Shown: piece by piece, positions 1 through 8,252 of the stretch | Layout: every line of letters starts with the position of its first letter | How positions within the stretch are numbered: position 1 is the first letter of the stretch | Program-made: the position numbers and the translations under genes | The notes under the pieces: model-generated | Databases searched by the model: none | What the model was told of the DNA's origin: nothing | What the model saw: the letters and a program-made list of their open reading frames with translations, nothing else | NCBI RefSeq assembly: GCF_021442325.1 | Contig: NZ_CP087879.1 | Span: 2,232,001-2,296,000 of the forward strand | Reading direction: 5' to 3' | Source: Agromyces marinus | GTDB lineage: Bacteria > Actinomycetota > Actinomycetes > Actinomycetales > Microbacteriaceae | DNA: 64,000 nucleotides

Positions 1-1038
1 CCACGAGAACGAGCCGTCCTGGCCGAACGAGATCGCCGAGAGGAAGTAGTAGCGGAACGCGTCGGAGCCGAACGTGTCGGTGATCTGCGAGGGCGCGATG
101 CCGGTGAGCTTCGACTTCGACATCTTCTCGCCGCCGACGAGCAGCCAGCCGTGTCCGAACACACCGCGCGGCACGTCGAGGCCCGCGGCCATGAGCATGG
201 CCGGCCAGATGACGGCGTGGAACCGGAGGATGTCCTTGCCGACGAGGTGCTGCGCGGGCCAGCGGCGCGCGAACTCGGCGTCGTCCTGGCCGTAGCCGAC
301 GGCGGTGATGTAGTTCAGGAGCGCGTCGAACCACACGTAGACGACGTGCGTCTCGTCCCACGGGACCTTGACGCCCCAGTCGAACGTCGACCGGGAGATC
401 GACAGGTCGTCGAGGCCGCGGCGCACGAAGCTCACGACCTCGTTGCGCGCCGATTCGGGCTGCACGAAGTCGGGTCGCTCCTCGTAGAGCGCGAGGAGCC
501 TGTCGGCGAAGGCCGACATGCGGAAGAAGTAGTTCTTCTCGTGCAGCAGCTCGACCGGCTTGGAGTGGATGGCGCACACCTGCTGACCCTCGTACTCGCC
601 CGTGCCGTCGACGAGGTCGGAGGGCTGCTTGTACTCCTCGCAGCCGACGCAGTAGGCGCCCTCGTACTCGCCCGTGTAGATGTGCCCCTCGTCGTAGAGG
701 TGCTGGAGGAACTTCTGCACGTTGCGCTCGTGGCGTTCGTCGGTGGTGCGGATGAAGTCGTCGTTGGCGACGGCGACGGTGTCGAGCAGCGGCTTCCACG
801 CCTCGGCGACGAGCTTGTCGGCCCACTCCTGCGGGCTCACGCCGTTCGCGGTCGCGGTGCGCAGGATCTTCTGGCCGTGCTCGTCGGTGCCGGTGAGCAT
901 CCACGTGTCGCGCCCCGCCTGGCGGTTCCACCGCGCGAGCACGTCGGCGGCCACCTCGGTGTAGGCGTGCCCGATGTGGGGCACGTCGTTGACGTAGAAG
1001 ATGGGGGTCGTGATGTAGAACGAGGAGGCGTCGGCCAT
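1..1038 (-). CDS. metG: Methionyl-tRNA synthetase, N-terminal part (cut by window edge)
   Basis: Charges tRNA-Met with methionine in the cytoplasm. The visible 346 residues start at ATG 1036-1038 and include the class I HIGH signature (residues 21-24, in PHIGHAYTE), a CVGC zinc-knuckle segment in the connective peptide and the KMSKS signature (GGEKMSKSKLTG), so the whole catalytic Rossmann core is present. The anticodon-binding C-terminus lies beyond base 1. A TAGGAT hexamer ends seven bases before the ATG and there is no clear Shine-Dalgarno, so the message may be leaderless. The MDR oxidoreductase gene on the same strand ends 77 bases upstream. Family assignment is certain from the two signatures and full-length similarity to MetG. 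Confidence 0.97.
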   Translation of the reverse strand, partial: MADASSFYITTPIFYVNDVPHIGHAYTEVAADVLARWNRQAGRDTWMLTGTDEHGQKILRTATANGVSPQEWADKLVAEAWKPLLDTVAVANDDFIRTTDERHERNVQKFLQHLYDEGHIYTGEYEGAYCVGCEEYKQPSDLVDGTGEYEGQQVCAIHSKPVELLHEKNYFFRMSAFADRLLALYEERPDFVQPESARNEVVSFVRRGLDDLSISRSTFDWGVKVPWDETHVVYVWFDALLNYITAVGYGQDDAEFARRWPAQHLVGKDILRFHAVIWPAMLMAAGLDVPRGVFGHGWLLVGGEKMSKSKLTGIAPSQITDTFGSDAFRYYFLSAISFGQDGSFSW

Positions 1039-1045
1039 GCGGACA

Positions 1046-1070
1046 ATCCTACGGGCGCGCACGCGCCCGT
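1046..1070 (-). promoter_or_regulatory. metG promoter region with perfect 9-bp dyad
   Basis: On the minus strand the sequence ACGGGCGCG-TG-CGCGCCCGT (1051-1070) is a perfect 9-bp inverted repeat that runs directly into a TAGGAT hexamer (1046-1051), followed by seven bases and the metG ATG. The hexamer is a plausible -10 element. The dyad occupies the -10/-35 spacer, so it could be a repressor site or simply the terminator hairpin of the oxidoreductase gene upstream. It has no T-tract. Confidence 0.45.
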
Positions 1071-1115
1071 AACGTCCGGGGCGGATGCCTCCGGCCCCGG
1101 GCGCCGTCGTCGGTG

Positions 1116-2267
1116 TCAGGTGTGCTCGGGGCCGCCCTCCCGGTCGTGGTCGCCGTCGCGCTCGCGCCTGCGGGCTTCGCTCGCCTGCTCGCGCTCGTCG
1201 TGCGCGTGCTCGCGGCGCTGCTTCGCGCGCCCGTCTCCGAACACGGGCGGCACCTGCTCCTCGACGTTCATGCGTTCGTGCGGCGTGGGAACGCCGATCG
1301 TGAGGTCCTGCTGCCGCAGCCTGCCGGCGGCGTGCACCTTCTGGCCCGGGTAGTCCACGACCTTCATGCCCAGCACGATCTTGCCGGCCGAGTCGCGGTG
1401 GTCGAGTTGCCGGTAGGCGTCCGCGACCTCGGCGAGGGGGAACACGTCGGCGATCGGCAGGCGCACCTGGCGGTCCGCGACGAGCCGGGCGATCCGCCCC
1501 AGCGCGAGGGTGTCCCCCGCGTAGAGCTTCACGGTGCCCTGGTCCTCGACCGCCGACCAGTCGGTGGTGGTGAACACGCGCGACGCGGGGACGGCGAGTG
1601 CGAGCGCCTCCGCGGCCTGCCCGCCCAGGAAGTCGAGGAAGGCCGTCACGGGGCGCGGGTCGATCTCGCGGACTCGGGCGGCGAGGTCCGGTCCGTAGGC
1701 GACCGGTTCGATCCCGAACTGGCGGACGAAGTCGAAGCGGGCCTCGGTCGTCGTGCCGATGACGTCGGCGCCGCGCGCGCGTGCGAGCTGGGCCGCGAGG
1801 CATCCGATGCCGCCGGCGGCGGCGGTCACGACCACGAGGTCCTTCGGGCCGAGGTTCAGCCCGTCGACCGCGCCGAGTGCCGTCGTGCCCGCGACGTACA
1901 GCGATCCGGCGACCTCCCAGGAGAGCGAGACCGGCTTGGGCAGCAACTGCGCCTCGGGAACGACGACGAAGGCGGCCTGCGCCCCGCGGGCGACCCAGCC
2001 CATGACTTCGTCGCCGCGACGGAACCGGGTCACGCCCTCACCGACGGCGTCGATCACGCCCGCGAGGTCCCGGCCCTGACCCGAGGGGAACTCGACCGGC
2101 CAGCGGTCCACGTCGTCCCCGCGCCGGACGGCCGCCTCGACGGGCGAGATCCCGCTCGCGAACACCTCGACGAGCACCTCGCCGGGCCCGGGACGTGGAA
2201 CCTCGATGTCGACGATCTCGAGCACTTCCGGCCCGCCGAACCGATCGAACACGACTGCCTTGCCCAT
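1116..2267 (-). CDS. NADP-dependent MDR-family oxidoreductase (quinone oxidoreductase-like) with charged C-terminal tail
   Basis: Medium-chain dehydrogenase/reductase of the zinc-free quinone oxidoreductase type: N-terminal GroES-like fold (FGGPEVLEIVDIEVP, FPSGQGRDLAGVIDAVGEGV), then a Rossmann domain with an AAAGGIG nucleotide-binding loop. Expected role is NAD(P)H-dependent reduction of quinones or enones; the substrate is unknown. ATG 2265-2267 was chosen because MGKAVVFDRFGG fits the family start; an in-frame GTG nine bases earlier is possible. The usual family C-terminus is near residue 310 (GKIVLGMKVV). About 70-75 further residues follow, rich in Arg, Glu, Asp and His, with no recognised domain. 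They may be a real extension, or the stop may have been lost by frameshift. The gene lies alone between rsmI and metG, all on the same strand. Confidence 0.85.
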   Translation of the reverse strand: MGKAVVFDRFGGPEVLEIVDIEVPRPGPGEVLVEVFASGISPVEAAVRRGDDVDRWPVEFPSGQGRDLAGVIDAVGEGVTRFRRGDEVMGWVARGAQAAFVVVPEAQLLPKPVSLSWEVAGSLYVAGTTALGAVDGLNLGPKDLVVVTAAAGGIGCLAAQLARARGADVIGTTTEARFDFVRQFGIEPVAYGPDLAARVREIDPRPVTAFLDFLGGQAAEALALAVPASRVFTTTDWSAVEDQGTVKLYAGDTLALGRIARLVADRQVRLPIADVFPLAEVADAYRQLDHRDSAGKIVLGMKVVDYPGQKVHAAGRLRQQDLTIGVPTPHERMNVEEQVPPVFGDGRAKQRREHAHDEREQASEARRRERDGDHDREGGPEHT

Positions 2268-2362
2268 CGTTCCCACCCCCGTGGTGCGGCCGGCCCCCCG
2301 TTGGTGCGGCCGCTGGCCTCATCGTGCTCCCGGTCGGTGGGAGCCGGATGGGAACGGGCTGT

Positions 2363-2392
2363 GACTTTGATGCATGCGAACGCATCGAAGTC
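2363..2392. promoter_or_regulatory. 30-bp dyad upstream of the MDR gene, candidate operator
   Basis: GACTTTGATGC (2363-2373) and GCATCGAAGTC (2382-2392) form 11-nt inverted arms with one mismatch around an 8-bp spacer. The dyad lies about 95 bases before the oxidoreductase start and just after the rsmI stop at 2428. There is no T-tract on either strand, and AT content is above the local average, which fits a regulator-binding site better than a terminator. No cognate regulator sits next to it. Confidence 0.4.
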
Positions 2393-2427
2393 GGTTCGGC
2401 TCGCCCGACCGCGCCGATCCGGATCGT

Positions 2428-3255
2428 TCAGCCGCGCGCCCGGACCTGCAGCGCGGCCTCGTAGAGGTCGCGCTTGGACAGCCCCGTCTCGCCCGCGACG
2501 AGCGCCGCGGCATCCTTCAACCTGGTACCGGATGCCGCGAGCGACGCGACCCGCGCGACCGCGTCGCCGACATCGGCGGCCGGCGCCTCGGGCGCACCGC
2601 CGACCACGATGCAGATCTCGCCGCGCACGCCCGCGGCGGCCCACTCGGCGAGTTCGCCCAGCGGCCCCCGGCGGACCTCCTCGTGCAGCTTCGTGAGTTC
2701 GCGGCACACCGCCGCCGGACGGTCGGCGCCGAACGCGTCGGCGAGTGCGCCGAGGCTCGCGGCGAGCCGCGACGGCGCCTCGAAGAAGACGAGCGTGCGG
2801 CGATCGCCCGCCACCTCGGCGAGGCGCCTGGCCCGCTCCCCCGCCTTGCGCGGCAGGAACCCCTCGAACGCGAACCGGTCGGTCGGCAGGCCCGACACGG
2901 CGAGCGCGGTCACGACCGCGCTCGGCCCCGGGATCGCGGTGACCTCGACCCCGGCCGCGGCAGCCGCCTGGACGAGCGGGAACCCCGGGTCGGACACGGT
3001 CGGCATGCCGGCGTCGCTGAGCACCAGCAGGTCCGCCCCGGCCGCGAGTTCGACCAGGTCGGCGGCGCGGGCCCGCTCGTTGTGCTCGTGCAGGGCGATG
3101 AGCTTCGGCCGGTTCGCGATGCCGAGCGCCGCGAGGAGCCGCTGCGTGACGCGCGTGTCCTCGGACGCGACGACCTCGGCGTCCTCGAGCGCCTGCCGGA
3201 GGCGGGTCGACGCGTCGCCGAGGTTGCCGATGGGCGTTGCGGCGAGGATGATCAC
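2428..3255 (-). CDS. rsmI: 16S rRNA (cytidine(1402)-2'-O)-methyltransferase
   Basis: SAM-dependent tetrapyrrole-methylase-fold enzyme that 2'-O-methylates C1402 of 16S rRNA. The N-terminal LAATPIGNLGD signature, EDTRVTQRLL, ALHEHNE, LVLSDAGMPTVSDPG and IPGPSAVVTALAVSGLP are all diagnostic of RsmI. GTG 3253-3255 was chosen because it places IILAATPIGNLG at the N-terminus and gives 275 residues, the usual size; a longer reading from an upstream ATG would overlap the divergent mannosyltransferase start. The divergent arrangement with the protein O-mannosyltransferase gene (start 3308) is common in actinobacteria. The next gene on the same strand is the MDR oxidoreductase. Confidence 0.97.
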   Translation of the reverse strand: MIILAATPIGNLGDASTRLRQALEDAEVVASEDTRVTQRLLAALGIANRPKLIALHEHNERARAADLVELAAGADLLVLSDAGMPTVSDPGFPLVQAAAAAGVEVTAIPGPSAVVTALAVSGLPTDRFAFEGFLPRKAGERARRLAEVAGDRRTLVFFEAPSRLAASLGALADAFGADRPAAVCRELTKLHEEVRRGPLGELAEWAAAGVRGEICIVVGGAPEAPAADVGDAVARVASLAASGTRLKDAAALVAGETGLSKRDLYEAALQVRARG

Positions 3256-3307
3256 CGTCCCAGTCTGACGCACGAGCCCTGGGCGGCACGCGGTTAGGGT
3301 TGAGCGC

Positions 3308-4912
3308 ATGGTTCAGGAGGTCGCCGCCGGGAGCGCTCCGACCCGCGAACCCGTCGGCAGCCGCGTCGACACCTGGTGGTCCGGGCTCATGTCCACGCCG
3401 CGTCGTCGTGCGCTCTGGACGTGGGGCGGGCCGATCGCGGTGACGCTGCTCGCCGCGGTCCTGCGCTTCTGGAACCTCGGCCACCCGCAGGCCCTCGTCT
3501 TCGACGAGACCTACTACGTCAAGGACGCGTGGACGCTGCTCGCGAACGGGTACGAGTCGACCTGGCCCGAGGGCGCGAACGAGGACTTCGCCCGCGGCGA
3601 CCCCGACGTGTTCTCCGACGACCCGTCGTACGTGGTGCATCCGCCGCTCGGCAAGTGGATGATCGGGCTCGGCATGGCGCTGTTCGGCGCCGACAGCGCG
3701 TTCTGGTGGCGCGCGTCGACCGCGCTCGCGGGCACGATCGCCGTGTTCGTGCTGACGATGACCGGTCGCCTGCTGTTCCGTTCGACGCTCGTCGCGGTCA
3801 TCGCCGGGTTCCTGTTCGCGATCGAGGGCAACGCGATCGTCATGAGCCGCGTCGCGCTGCTCGACACGTGGCTCATGCTGTTCTGCCTGCTCGGGTTCTG
3901 GTTCGTGCTGCTCGACCGAGCGGACGCCGAGTCGCGCCTGCGCGAACGCCTCGGCGCACTCCGCGACGCGGGCGCCGATCCCCACTGGGGTCCGGTCGTG
4001 TGGCTGCGGCCCTGGGTGATCGCGGCGGGCGTCGCGTTCGGAGCCGCGATCGCGGTGAAGTGGTCGGGCCTGTACTTCCTGGCCGCGTTCGGCGTCTACC
4101 TCGTCCTCGTCGACGCGATGGCCCGCCGTCGGGCCGGCCTGCCGTTCTGGCTCTCGGGCGCACTGCTCAAGCAGGGCCCGGTCACGTTCGCGCTGCTCGT
4201 GCCGGTCGCGTTCGTGGTCTACCTGTCGTCGTGGACGGGGTGGCTCACCACCGACGGCGGGTACTACCGGCACTGGGCGGACGATGCCGGCAACGCCGCG
4301 ACCGGGTTCTGGTCGTGGGTCCCGCATTCGCTGCAGAGCCTGTGGCACTACCACCAGGCGGCCTACGGGTACCACGTGGGGGTGTCCTCGCCGCACCCGT
4401 GGCAGGCCAACCCCCTCGGCTGGCCGCTCGCGTTGCGCCCGACGAACATGTACTTCGCCTCGACCACGGACGGCTCGGGAGGATGCGGGCAGGCCGAGTG
4501 CTGGGCGTCGATCATGGGCATCCCGAACCCGATCATCTGGTGGGCGGCCACGCTCGCGGCGCTCTACCTCGTGTACCGCTTCGCGAGGTACCGCGAGTGG
4601 ACGTCGGGCGTCATCCTCGTCGGCGTGGCCGCCGGGTACCTGCCGTGGCTGCTCTACCTCGGCCGCACGGTGTTCCAGTTCTACACGATCGCCTACGAGC
4701 CGTACGTGCTGCTCGCGCTCGCCGCGGTCATCGGACTCGTGCTGGGCAGACCTTCCGACGCCCGCTGGAAACGCGTCCAGGGCCTCGCGACGGTCGGCGT
4801 GTTCCTCGGCGTGGCGACGCTCGTCTCGGCGTTCTTCCTGCCGCTCTGGGTCGGGATGCCGGTGACCCCCGAGTTCCGCGGCCTGCACTTCTGGCTGCCG
4901 GGGTGGCGATGA
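3308..4912 (+). CDS. Polyprenyl-phosphate-mannose--protein O-mannosyltransferase (PMT family, GT39)
   Basis: Integral membrane enzyme that transfers mannose from polyprenol-phosphate-mannose to Ser/Thr of exported proteins. The 534-residue product has the family start followed by a first transmembrane segment, then the extracytoplasmic loop with FDETYYVKD, where D66-E67 are the conserved acidic pair. It continues with HPPLGKWMIGLG and many hydrophobic helices, and ends with the C-terminal PMT four-helix segment. A TAGGGT hexamer ends seven bases before the ATG, suggesting a leaderless transcript divergent from rsmI. The stop overlaps the next start as ATGA, so it is translationally coupled to the YeiH-type gene. 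Confidence 0.95.
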   Translation: MVQEVAAGSAPTREPVGSRVDTWWSGLMSTPRRRALWTWGGPIAVTLLAAVLRFWNLGHPQALVFDETYYVKDAWTLLANGYESTWPEGANEDFARGDPDVFSDDPSYVVHPPLGKWMIGLGMALFGADSAFWWRASTALAGTIAVFVLTMTGRLLFRSTLVAVIAGFLFAIEGNAIVMSRVALLDTWLMLFCLLGFWFVLLDRADAESRLRERLGALRDAGADPHWGPVVWLRPWVIAAGVAFGAAIAVKWSGLYFLAAFGVYLVLVDAMARRRAGLPFWLSGALLKQGPVTFALLVPVAFVVYLSSWTGWLTTDGGYYRHWADDAGNAATGFWSWVPHSLQSLWHYHQAAYGYHVGVSSPHPWQANPLGWPLALRPTNMYFASTTDGSGGCGQAECWASIMGIPNPIIWWAATLAALYLVYRFARYREWTSGVILVGVAAGYLPWLLYLGRTVFQFYTIAYEPYVLLALAAVIGLVLGRPSDARWKRVQGLATVGVFLGVATLVSAFFLPLWVGMPVTPEFRGLHFWLPGWR

Positions 4913-5904
4913 GACTCGCATCGTGGCGCGAGCGGATGCCGGGCCTGGCGGTCGCGGCGGGCGCGGCCGCGTTCGCGTGGCTCGTGCACCTCGGCGTCCC
5001 GGCGCTGCCGCTGCTCACGATCGCGGTCGCGGCGGGCATCGTCACGGGGCAGGTCCCCGGCCTCCGGCCCGCGCTCGACGGCCCGCTCCGCCCGGGGCTG
5101 GCGTTCTCGGCCCGCACGCTCCTGCGGGCGGGCATCGTCCTGCTCGGCCTGAAGCTGAGCCTGTCCGACATCGTCGGGCTCGGCTGGGTCACGATCGCCT
5201 CGACGGTCGCGGTCGTGGTGCTCACGTTCGTCGGCACGCTCGGCCTCGGGCGTGCGCTGCGCCTGCCCGGGCACGAGCCGCTGCTGATCGCGAGCGGGTT
5301 CGCGATCTGCGGCGCGTCGGCGATCGGCGCGATGGCCGCGACCGTGCGGGCCCGCGACGAGGAGCAGGCCCGCCCGGTCGCGCTCGTGACGCTGTGCGGC
5401 ACGCTCGCGATCGCGGTCCTGCCCGCCCTGTGGCATCCGCTCGGCCTGACCGCCGTGCAGTTCGGCCACTGGGTGGGCGCGGGCGTGCACGATGTCGGCC
5501 AGGTCGTCGCGACCGCGCAGATCGCCGGCCAGGCGGCACTCGCGGTCGCGGTCGTCGTCAAGCTGACGCGCGTGCTGATGCTCGCGCCGATGGTCGCGAT
5601 CACCGCGGGCGTCGTGCGACGCCGGCAGACGGATGCCGCGGGCCCGCGCCCGGCGATCGTGCCGCTGTTCATCGTGGGCTTCCTCGTCGCGGTGCTCGTG
5701 CGCACGTTCGTCCCGGTGCCGGAGGCCGTGCTGGAGGCCGCCGACCTCGTGCAGACGACGCTGCTCGCGATGGCGCTCTTCGCGCTCGGGTCCTCCATCC
5801 GCGTCGCCGCGCTGCTGCACACCGGGTGGCGTGCACTCGTGACGGGCCTGGCGTCGTGGGCGCTCGTCGCCGTGCTCGCGTACGGGGCGGTGCTGCTGGG
5901 CTGA
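4909..5904 (+). CDS. YeiH/YadS-type putative sulfate exporter family membrane protein (UPF0324)
   Basis: Membrane protein of 331 residues with about ten hydrophobic helices. Family hallmarks visible are the early GVPALPLLTIAVAAGIVTGQ, RTLLRAGIVLLGLKLSLSDI, GFAICGASAIGAMAAT and GAGVHDVGQVVATAQIAG. The family is called 'putative sulfate exporter', but transport activity is poorly established, so substrate assignment is open. Its ATG overlaps the stop of the PMT gene by four bases (ATGA), indicating one transcript and coupled translation. A strong 12-bp stem-loop follows the stop (5947-5986). Confidence 0.9.
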   Translation: MRLASWRERMPGLAVAAGAAAFAWLVHLGVPALPLLTIAVAAGIVTGQVPGLRPALDGPLRPGLAFSARTLLRAGIVLLGLKLSLSDIVGLGWVTIASTVAVVVLTFVGTLGLGRALRLPGHEPLLIASGFAICGASAIGAMAATVRARDEEQARPVALVTLCGTLAIAVLPALWHPLGLTAVQFGHWVGAGVHDVGQVVATAQIAGQAALAVAVVVKLTRVLMLAPMVAITAGVVRRRQTDAAGPRPAIVPLFIVGFLVAVLVRTFVPVPEAVLEAADLVQTTLLAMALFALGSSIRVAALLHTGWRALVTGLASWALVAVLAYGAVLLG

Positions 5905-5946
5905 GCCGGGGCGGGGCGCCGGGCCGAGTCCGACGTTGCGCCGCGG

Positions 5947-5986
5947 GCCCGGCGGTGCGCCGGGCCGAGTCCGAGCACCGCCGGGC
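5947..5986. terminator. Bidirectional stem-loop between convergent genes, with an 18-bp direct repeat
   Basis: GCCCGGCGGTGC (5947-5958) and GCACCGCCGGGC (5975-5986) are a perfect 12-bp inverted repeat around a 16-nt loop, lying between the convergent YeiH-type gene and the MDR gene. No U-tract follows, as is common in GC-rich actinobacteria. The 18-mer GCGCCGGGCCGAGTCCGA occurs twice, at 5916-5933 and 5957-5974. The second copy includes the last two arm bases and fills the loop, suggesting a local duplication. Confidence 0.7.
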
Positions 5987-5992
5987 GCGCGG

Positions 5993-7024
5993 TCAGGCCG
6001 GTTCGGCGCCGGCGTCCGCGTCGGCGCGAGCCGCGGCATCCGCCTCGCCGTCGCCGCGCACGCGGATCGCGACCTTGCCGGTCACCCGCCCCGCCGCGAG
6101 TCGGGCGAACGCCTCCGGCGCCCGGTCGAGTGGGAACACCGCGTCGACGCGGGGTCGCAGGCGCCCGGCCTCCGCGTGCGCGCGGAGTTCGTCGAGGTCG
6201 TCGCCGCTGCGGCGCGCCACGAGCGGCTTCAGCCGGCGGCGCGTGAACGGCGACCTGAGGACCGCCGCGGCCAGGCGCGGGAGCGGGCCGAACGTGCGCG
6301 AGCCGGTCCCGGCCGAGAGCACGAGCGTGCCGCGCGGAGCGAGCAGGCCGATGAGGGCGCCCAGCGGCTGCGCCGCGACCAGGTCGACGATGACGTCGTA
6401 CCTCGCGCCGTCGGCGCCGAGCTCTTCGGTCCGACGGTCGATGACCCGACCGGCGCCCGCCGCCCGGACGTGATCGGCCTTCGCCGCGCTCGCGACCCCG
6501 GTGACCGTCGCCCCGAGCGCGACCGCGAGTTGCACGACGTACGTGCCGACCCCGCCGGACGCGCCGATCACGAGGACCCGGTCGCCGGGCCCGACGGCCG
6601 CGAGCCGCACGGCCTGCAGCGCCGTCGTCCCCGAGACCGGGATCACGGCGGCGTGCGCGTCGTCGAGGTTCGCCGGGGCGGGCCGCACGAACCGCGCGTC
6701 GACGAGCGCGGTCTCGGCGAACCCGCCCTGATCGGACTCGGCGAACACGCGGTCGCCCACGGCGAGGGTCGTCACTCCCTCACCGACGGCGGTGACGACG
6801 CCCGTGATGTCGCGACCGACCACGGGCTGCTTCGGGCGCGTGCGCCCGAACGCGGCGCGGATCATCAGCGGTTCGCCGCGCATGATCCACACGTCGCCCG
6901 CGTGCAAGCCTGCCGCGTGCACCGCGACGGCGACGAGCCCCGGGCCGGGCGGCCCCGGCTCGGGCAGGTCGGCGGCGGCGAGCACCTCGGGTCCGCCGTA
7001 CCCGTTCTGGATGAGTGCGCGCAT
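5993..7024 (-). CDS. NAD(P)-dependent MDR-family oxidoreductase, second of a tandem pair
   Basis: Zinc-independent medium-chain oxidoreductase of 343 residues: GroES-like N-terminus (IQNGYGGPEVLAAADLPEP, VVGRDITGVVTAVGEGV, GDRVFAES) and a Rossmann domain with VIGASGGVGTYVVQLA. Substrate unknown; related proteins reduce quinones or unsaturated carbonyls. Two adjacent ATGs (7027 and 7024) are available; 7024 gives a better spacing to the AGGAGG in front and a TGATG overlap with the preceding stop, so it is preferred. The last ~20 residues are Ala/Asp/Glu-rich. It is about one third identical by eye to its upstream neighbour, which suggests an old tandem duplication. It is the last gene of a four-gene minus-strand operon. 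Confidence 0.88.
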   Translation of the reverse strand: MRALIQNGYGGPEVLAAADLPEPGPPGPGLVAVAVHAAGLHAGDVWIMRGEPLMIRAAFGRTRPKQPVVGRDITGVVTAVGEGVTTLAVGDRVFAESDQGGFAETALVDARFVRPAPANLDDAHAAVIPVSGTTALQAVRLAAVGPGDRVLVIGASGGVGTYVVQLAVALGATVTGVASAAKADHVRAAGAGRVIDRRTEELGADGARYDVIVDLVAAQPLGALIGLLAPRGTLVLSAGTGSRTFGPLPRLAAAVLRSPFTRRRLKPLVARRSGDDLDELRAHAEAGRLRPRVDAVFPLDRAPEAFARLAAGRVTGKVAIRVRGDGEADAAARADADAGAEPA

Positions 7025-8022
7025 CATGCCTCCTGGAGTTCGGGCACGGGCGTGATGACGACCGTGCCGGTCTTGTGTCCGGTGTCGACGACCGCGTGCG
7101 CCCGCGCGATCGCATCGAGCGGCAGGACCCGGTCGACGACCGGCGCGAACCCGCCGGTCGCGGCGAGCGCGGCGAGCAGGTCGAGGTCGGGGCGCTTCGC
7201 CTCGTCGGAGCGCAGGCCCGTGAACATGATGACCGCGCGGCGCCGCCCGAGCCTCGAGGTCAGGTGCTGGAACATGATCGGCCAGGTCGGGACGGTCGTC
7301 AGGTACCTGCCGTGACGACGGAGCACCGCCCGCGCGCGCCGGAAGCTCGACGTGCCGACGGCGTCGAACACGACGTCGAACGGCGCGCCGGGCGCGCCCG
7401 CCCGCATCGGGTCCTCGCGCGTGTAGTCGATCACCCTCGACGCGCCGAGGCCCGCCACGAGTTCGACGTGCGCCGGGCCGCACACCGCGGTCACCTCAGC
7501 ACCCAGGTGCACGGCGAGCCGCACCGCGGCCGAGCCGACCGCGCCCGATGCGCCGTTGACGAGCACGCGGCTTCCGCGGCGCACGAGGCCGCCGTCGCGG
7601 AGGAACGGCAGCGCCGTCATCGCGCCGTCGCAGATCGCGACCGCCGCCGCGACCGAGACGCCGTCGGGCAGGAGCACGACGGCACCGTCCTGACTCACGA
7701 CCACGGCCTCGGCGTGGGCGCCGCCGTCGACGCCCGTCGCGCCGAACACGCGGTCGCCGACGGCGAACCGCGTCACGCCCGTGCCCACGGCATCGACGAC
7801 GCCCGCGAAGTCCGAGCCGAGCACGGCGTTGCGCGGCCGGCGCAGGCCGAAGGCGAGACGCGCGAACCACGGCGAACCGGCCCGCCCCGCGGCATCCGCT
7901 GCCCCGACCGAGGCCGCGTGCACGCGCACGCGGAACTCGCCCGGGCCGGGCTCGGGAAGCTCGCGTTGCTCGACCCCGACGACCTCGGGGGCACCGTACC
8001 GGTGATATGCGGCGATCCTCAT
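7024..8022 (-). CDS. NAD(P)-dependent MDR-family oxidoreductase, first of a tandem pair
   Basis: MDR enzyme of 332 residues. The start MRIAAYHRYGAPEVVGVEQRE is typical for NAD(P)-dependent alcohol dehydrogenase/quinone oxidoreductase-like proteins. LGSDFAGVVDAVGTGV, GDRVFG and the Rossmann loop VNGASGAVGSAAVRLA follow. The catalytic zinc Cys/His set of classical alcohol dehydrogenases is not seen, so a reductase role is more likely. The ATG overlaps the stop of the XRE regulator by four bases, and its own stop overlaps the start of the next MDR gene, so the regulator and two reductases are translationally coupled. This implies that the regulator controls a redox or xenobiotic response that includes both reductases. 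Confidence 0.88.
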   Translation of the reverse strand: MRIAAYHRYGAPEVVGVEQRELPEPGPGEFRVRVHAASVGAADAAGRAGSPWFARLAFGLRRPRNAVLGSDFAGVVDAVGTGVTRFAVGDRVFGATGVDGGAHAEAVVVSQDGAVVLLPDGVSVAAAVAICDGAMTALPFLRDGGLVRRGSRVLVNGASGAVGSAAVRLAVHLGAEVTAVCGPAHVELVAGLGASRVIDYTREDPMRAGAPGAPFDVVFDAVGTSSFRRARAVLRRHGRYLTTVPTWPIMFQHLTSRLGRRRAVIMFTGLRSDEAKRPDLDLLAALAATGGFAPVVDRVLPLDAIARAHAVVDTGHKTGTVVITPVPELQEA

Positions 8023-8252
8023 GATGCCGACACCTCCTCATGGGGGTACTGGAAGACGTCGTCGAGCGGCACCCCGAACACCCGAGCGATCTGGAAGGCC
8101 ATCTCGAGCGAGGGCGAATAGCGGCCCTGCTCGATCGCGATGACGGTCTGGCGGGTGACGCCCAGGCGTTGCGCGAGCTCGGCCTGCGTCATCTCGCCGT
8201 GCCGGAAGCGGAGGGAACGGATGTCGTTCGTGACGCGAGTGGGCTTCACCAC
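8019..8252 (-). CDS. Small XRE-family helix-turn-helix transcriptional regulator
   Basis: A 77-residue protein that is essentially one HTH_XRE/YozG-like domain: DIRSLRFRHGEMTQAELAQR, then LGVTRQTVIAIEQGRYSPSL and EMAFQIARVFGVPLDDVFQY. The TQAELAQRLGVTRQTV stretch is the helix-turn-helix. Proteins of this size usually bind as dimers to short palindromes. Its start overlaps the end of the upstream membrane protein gene by seven bases, and its stop overlaps the MDR start (ATGA). The nested inverted repeats at 8694-8755, ahead of the operon, are the obvious candidate operator for autoregulation. Confidence 0.93.
   Translation of the reverse strand: MVKPTRVTNDIRSLRFRHGEMTQAELAQRLGVTRQTVIAIEQGRYSPSLEMAFQIARVFGVPLDDVFQYPHEEVSAS

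Noticed and set aside
2054-4921. Very long minus-strand open frame (about 955 codons) across rsmI and the mannosyltransferase
   Set aside because: Arg/Pro/His-rich translation with no domain; antisense or out of frame to two clear family proteins. Typical GC-rich shadow.
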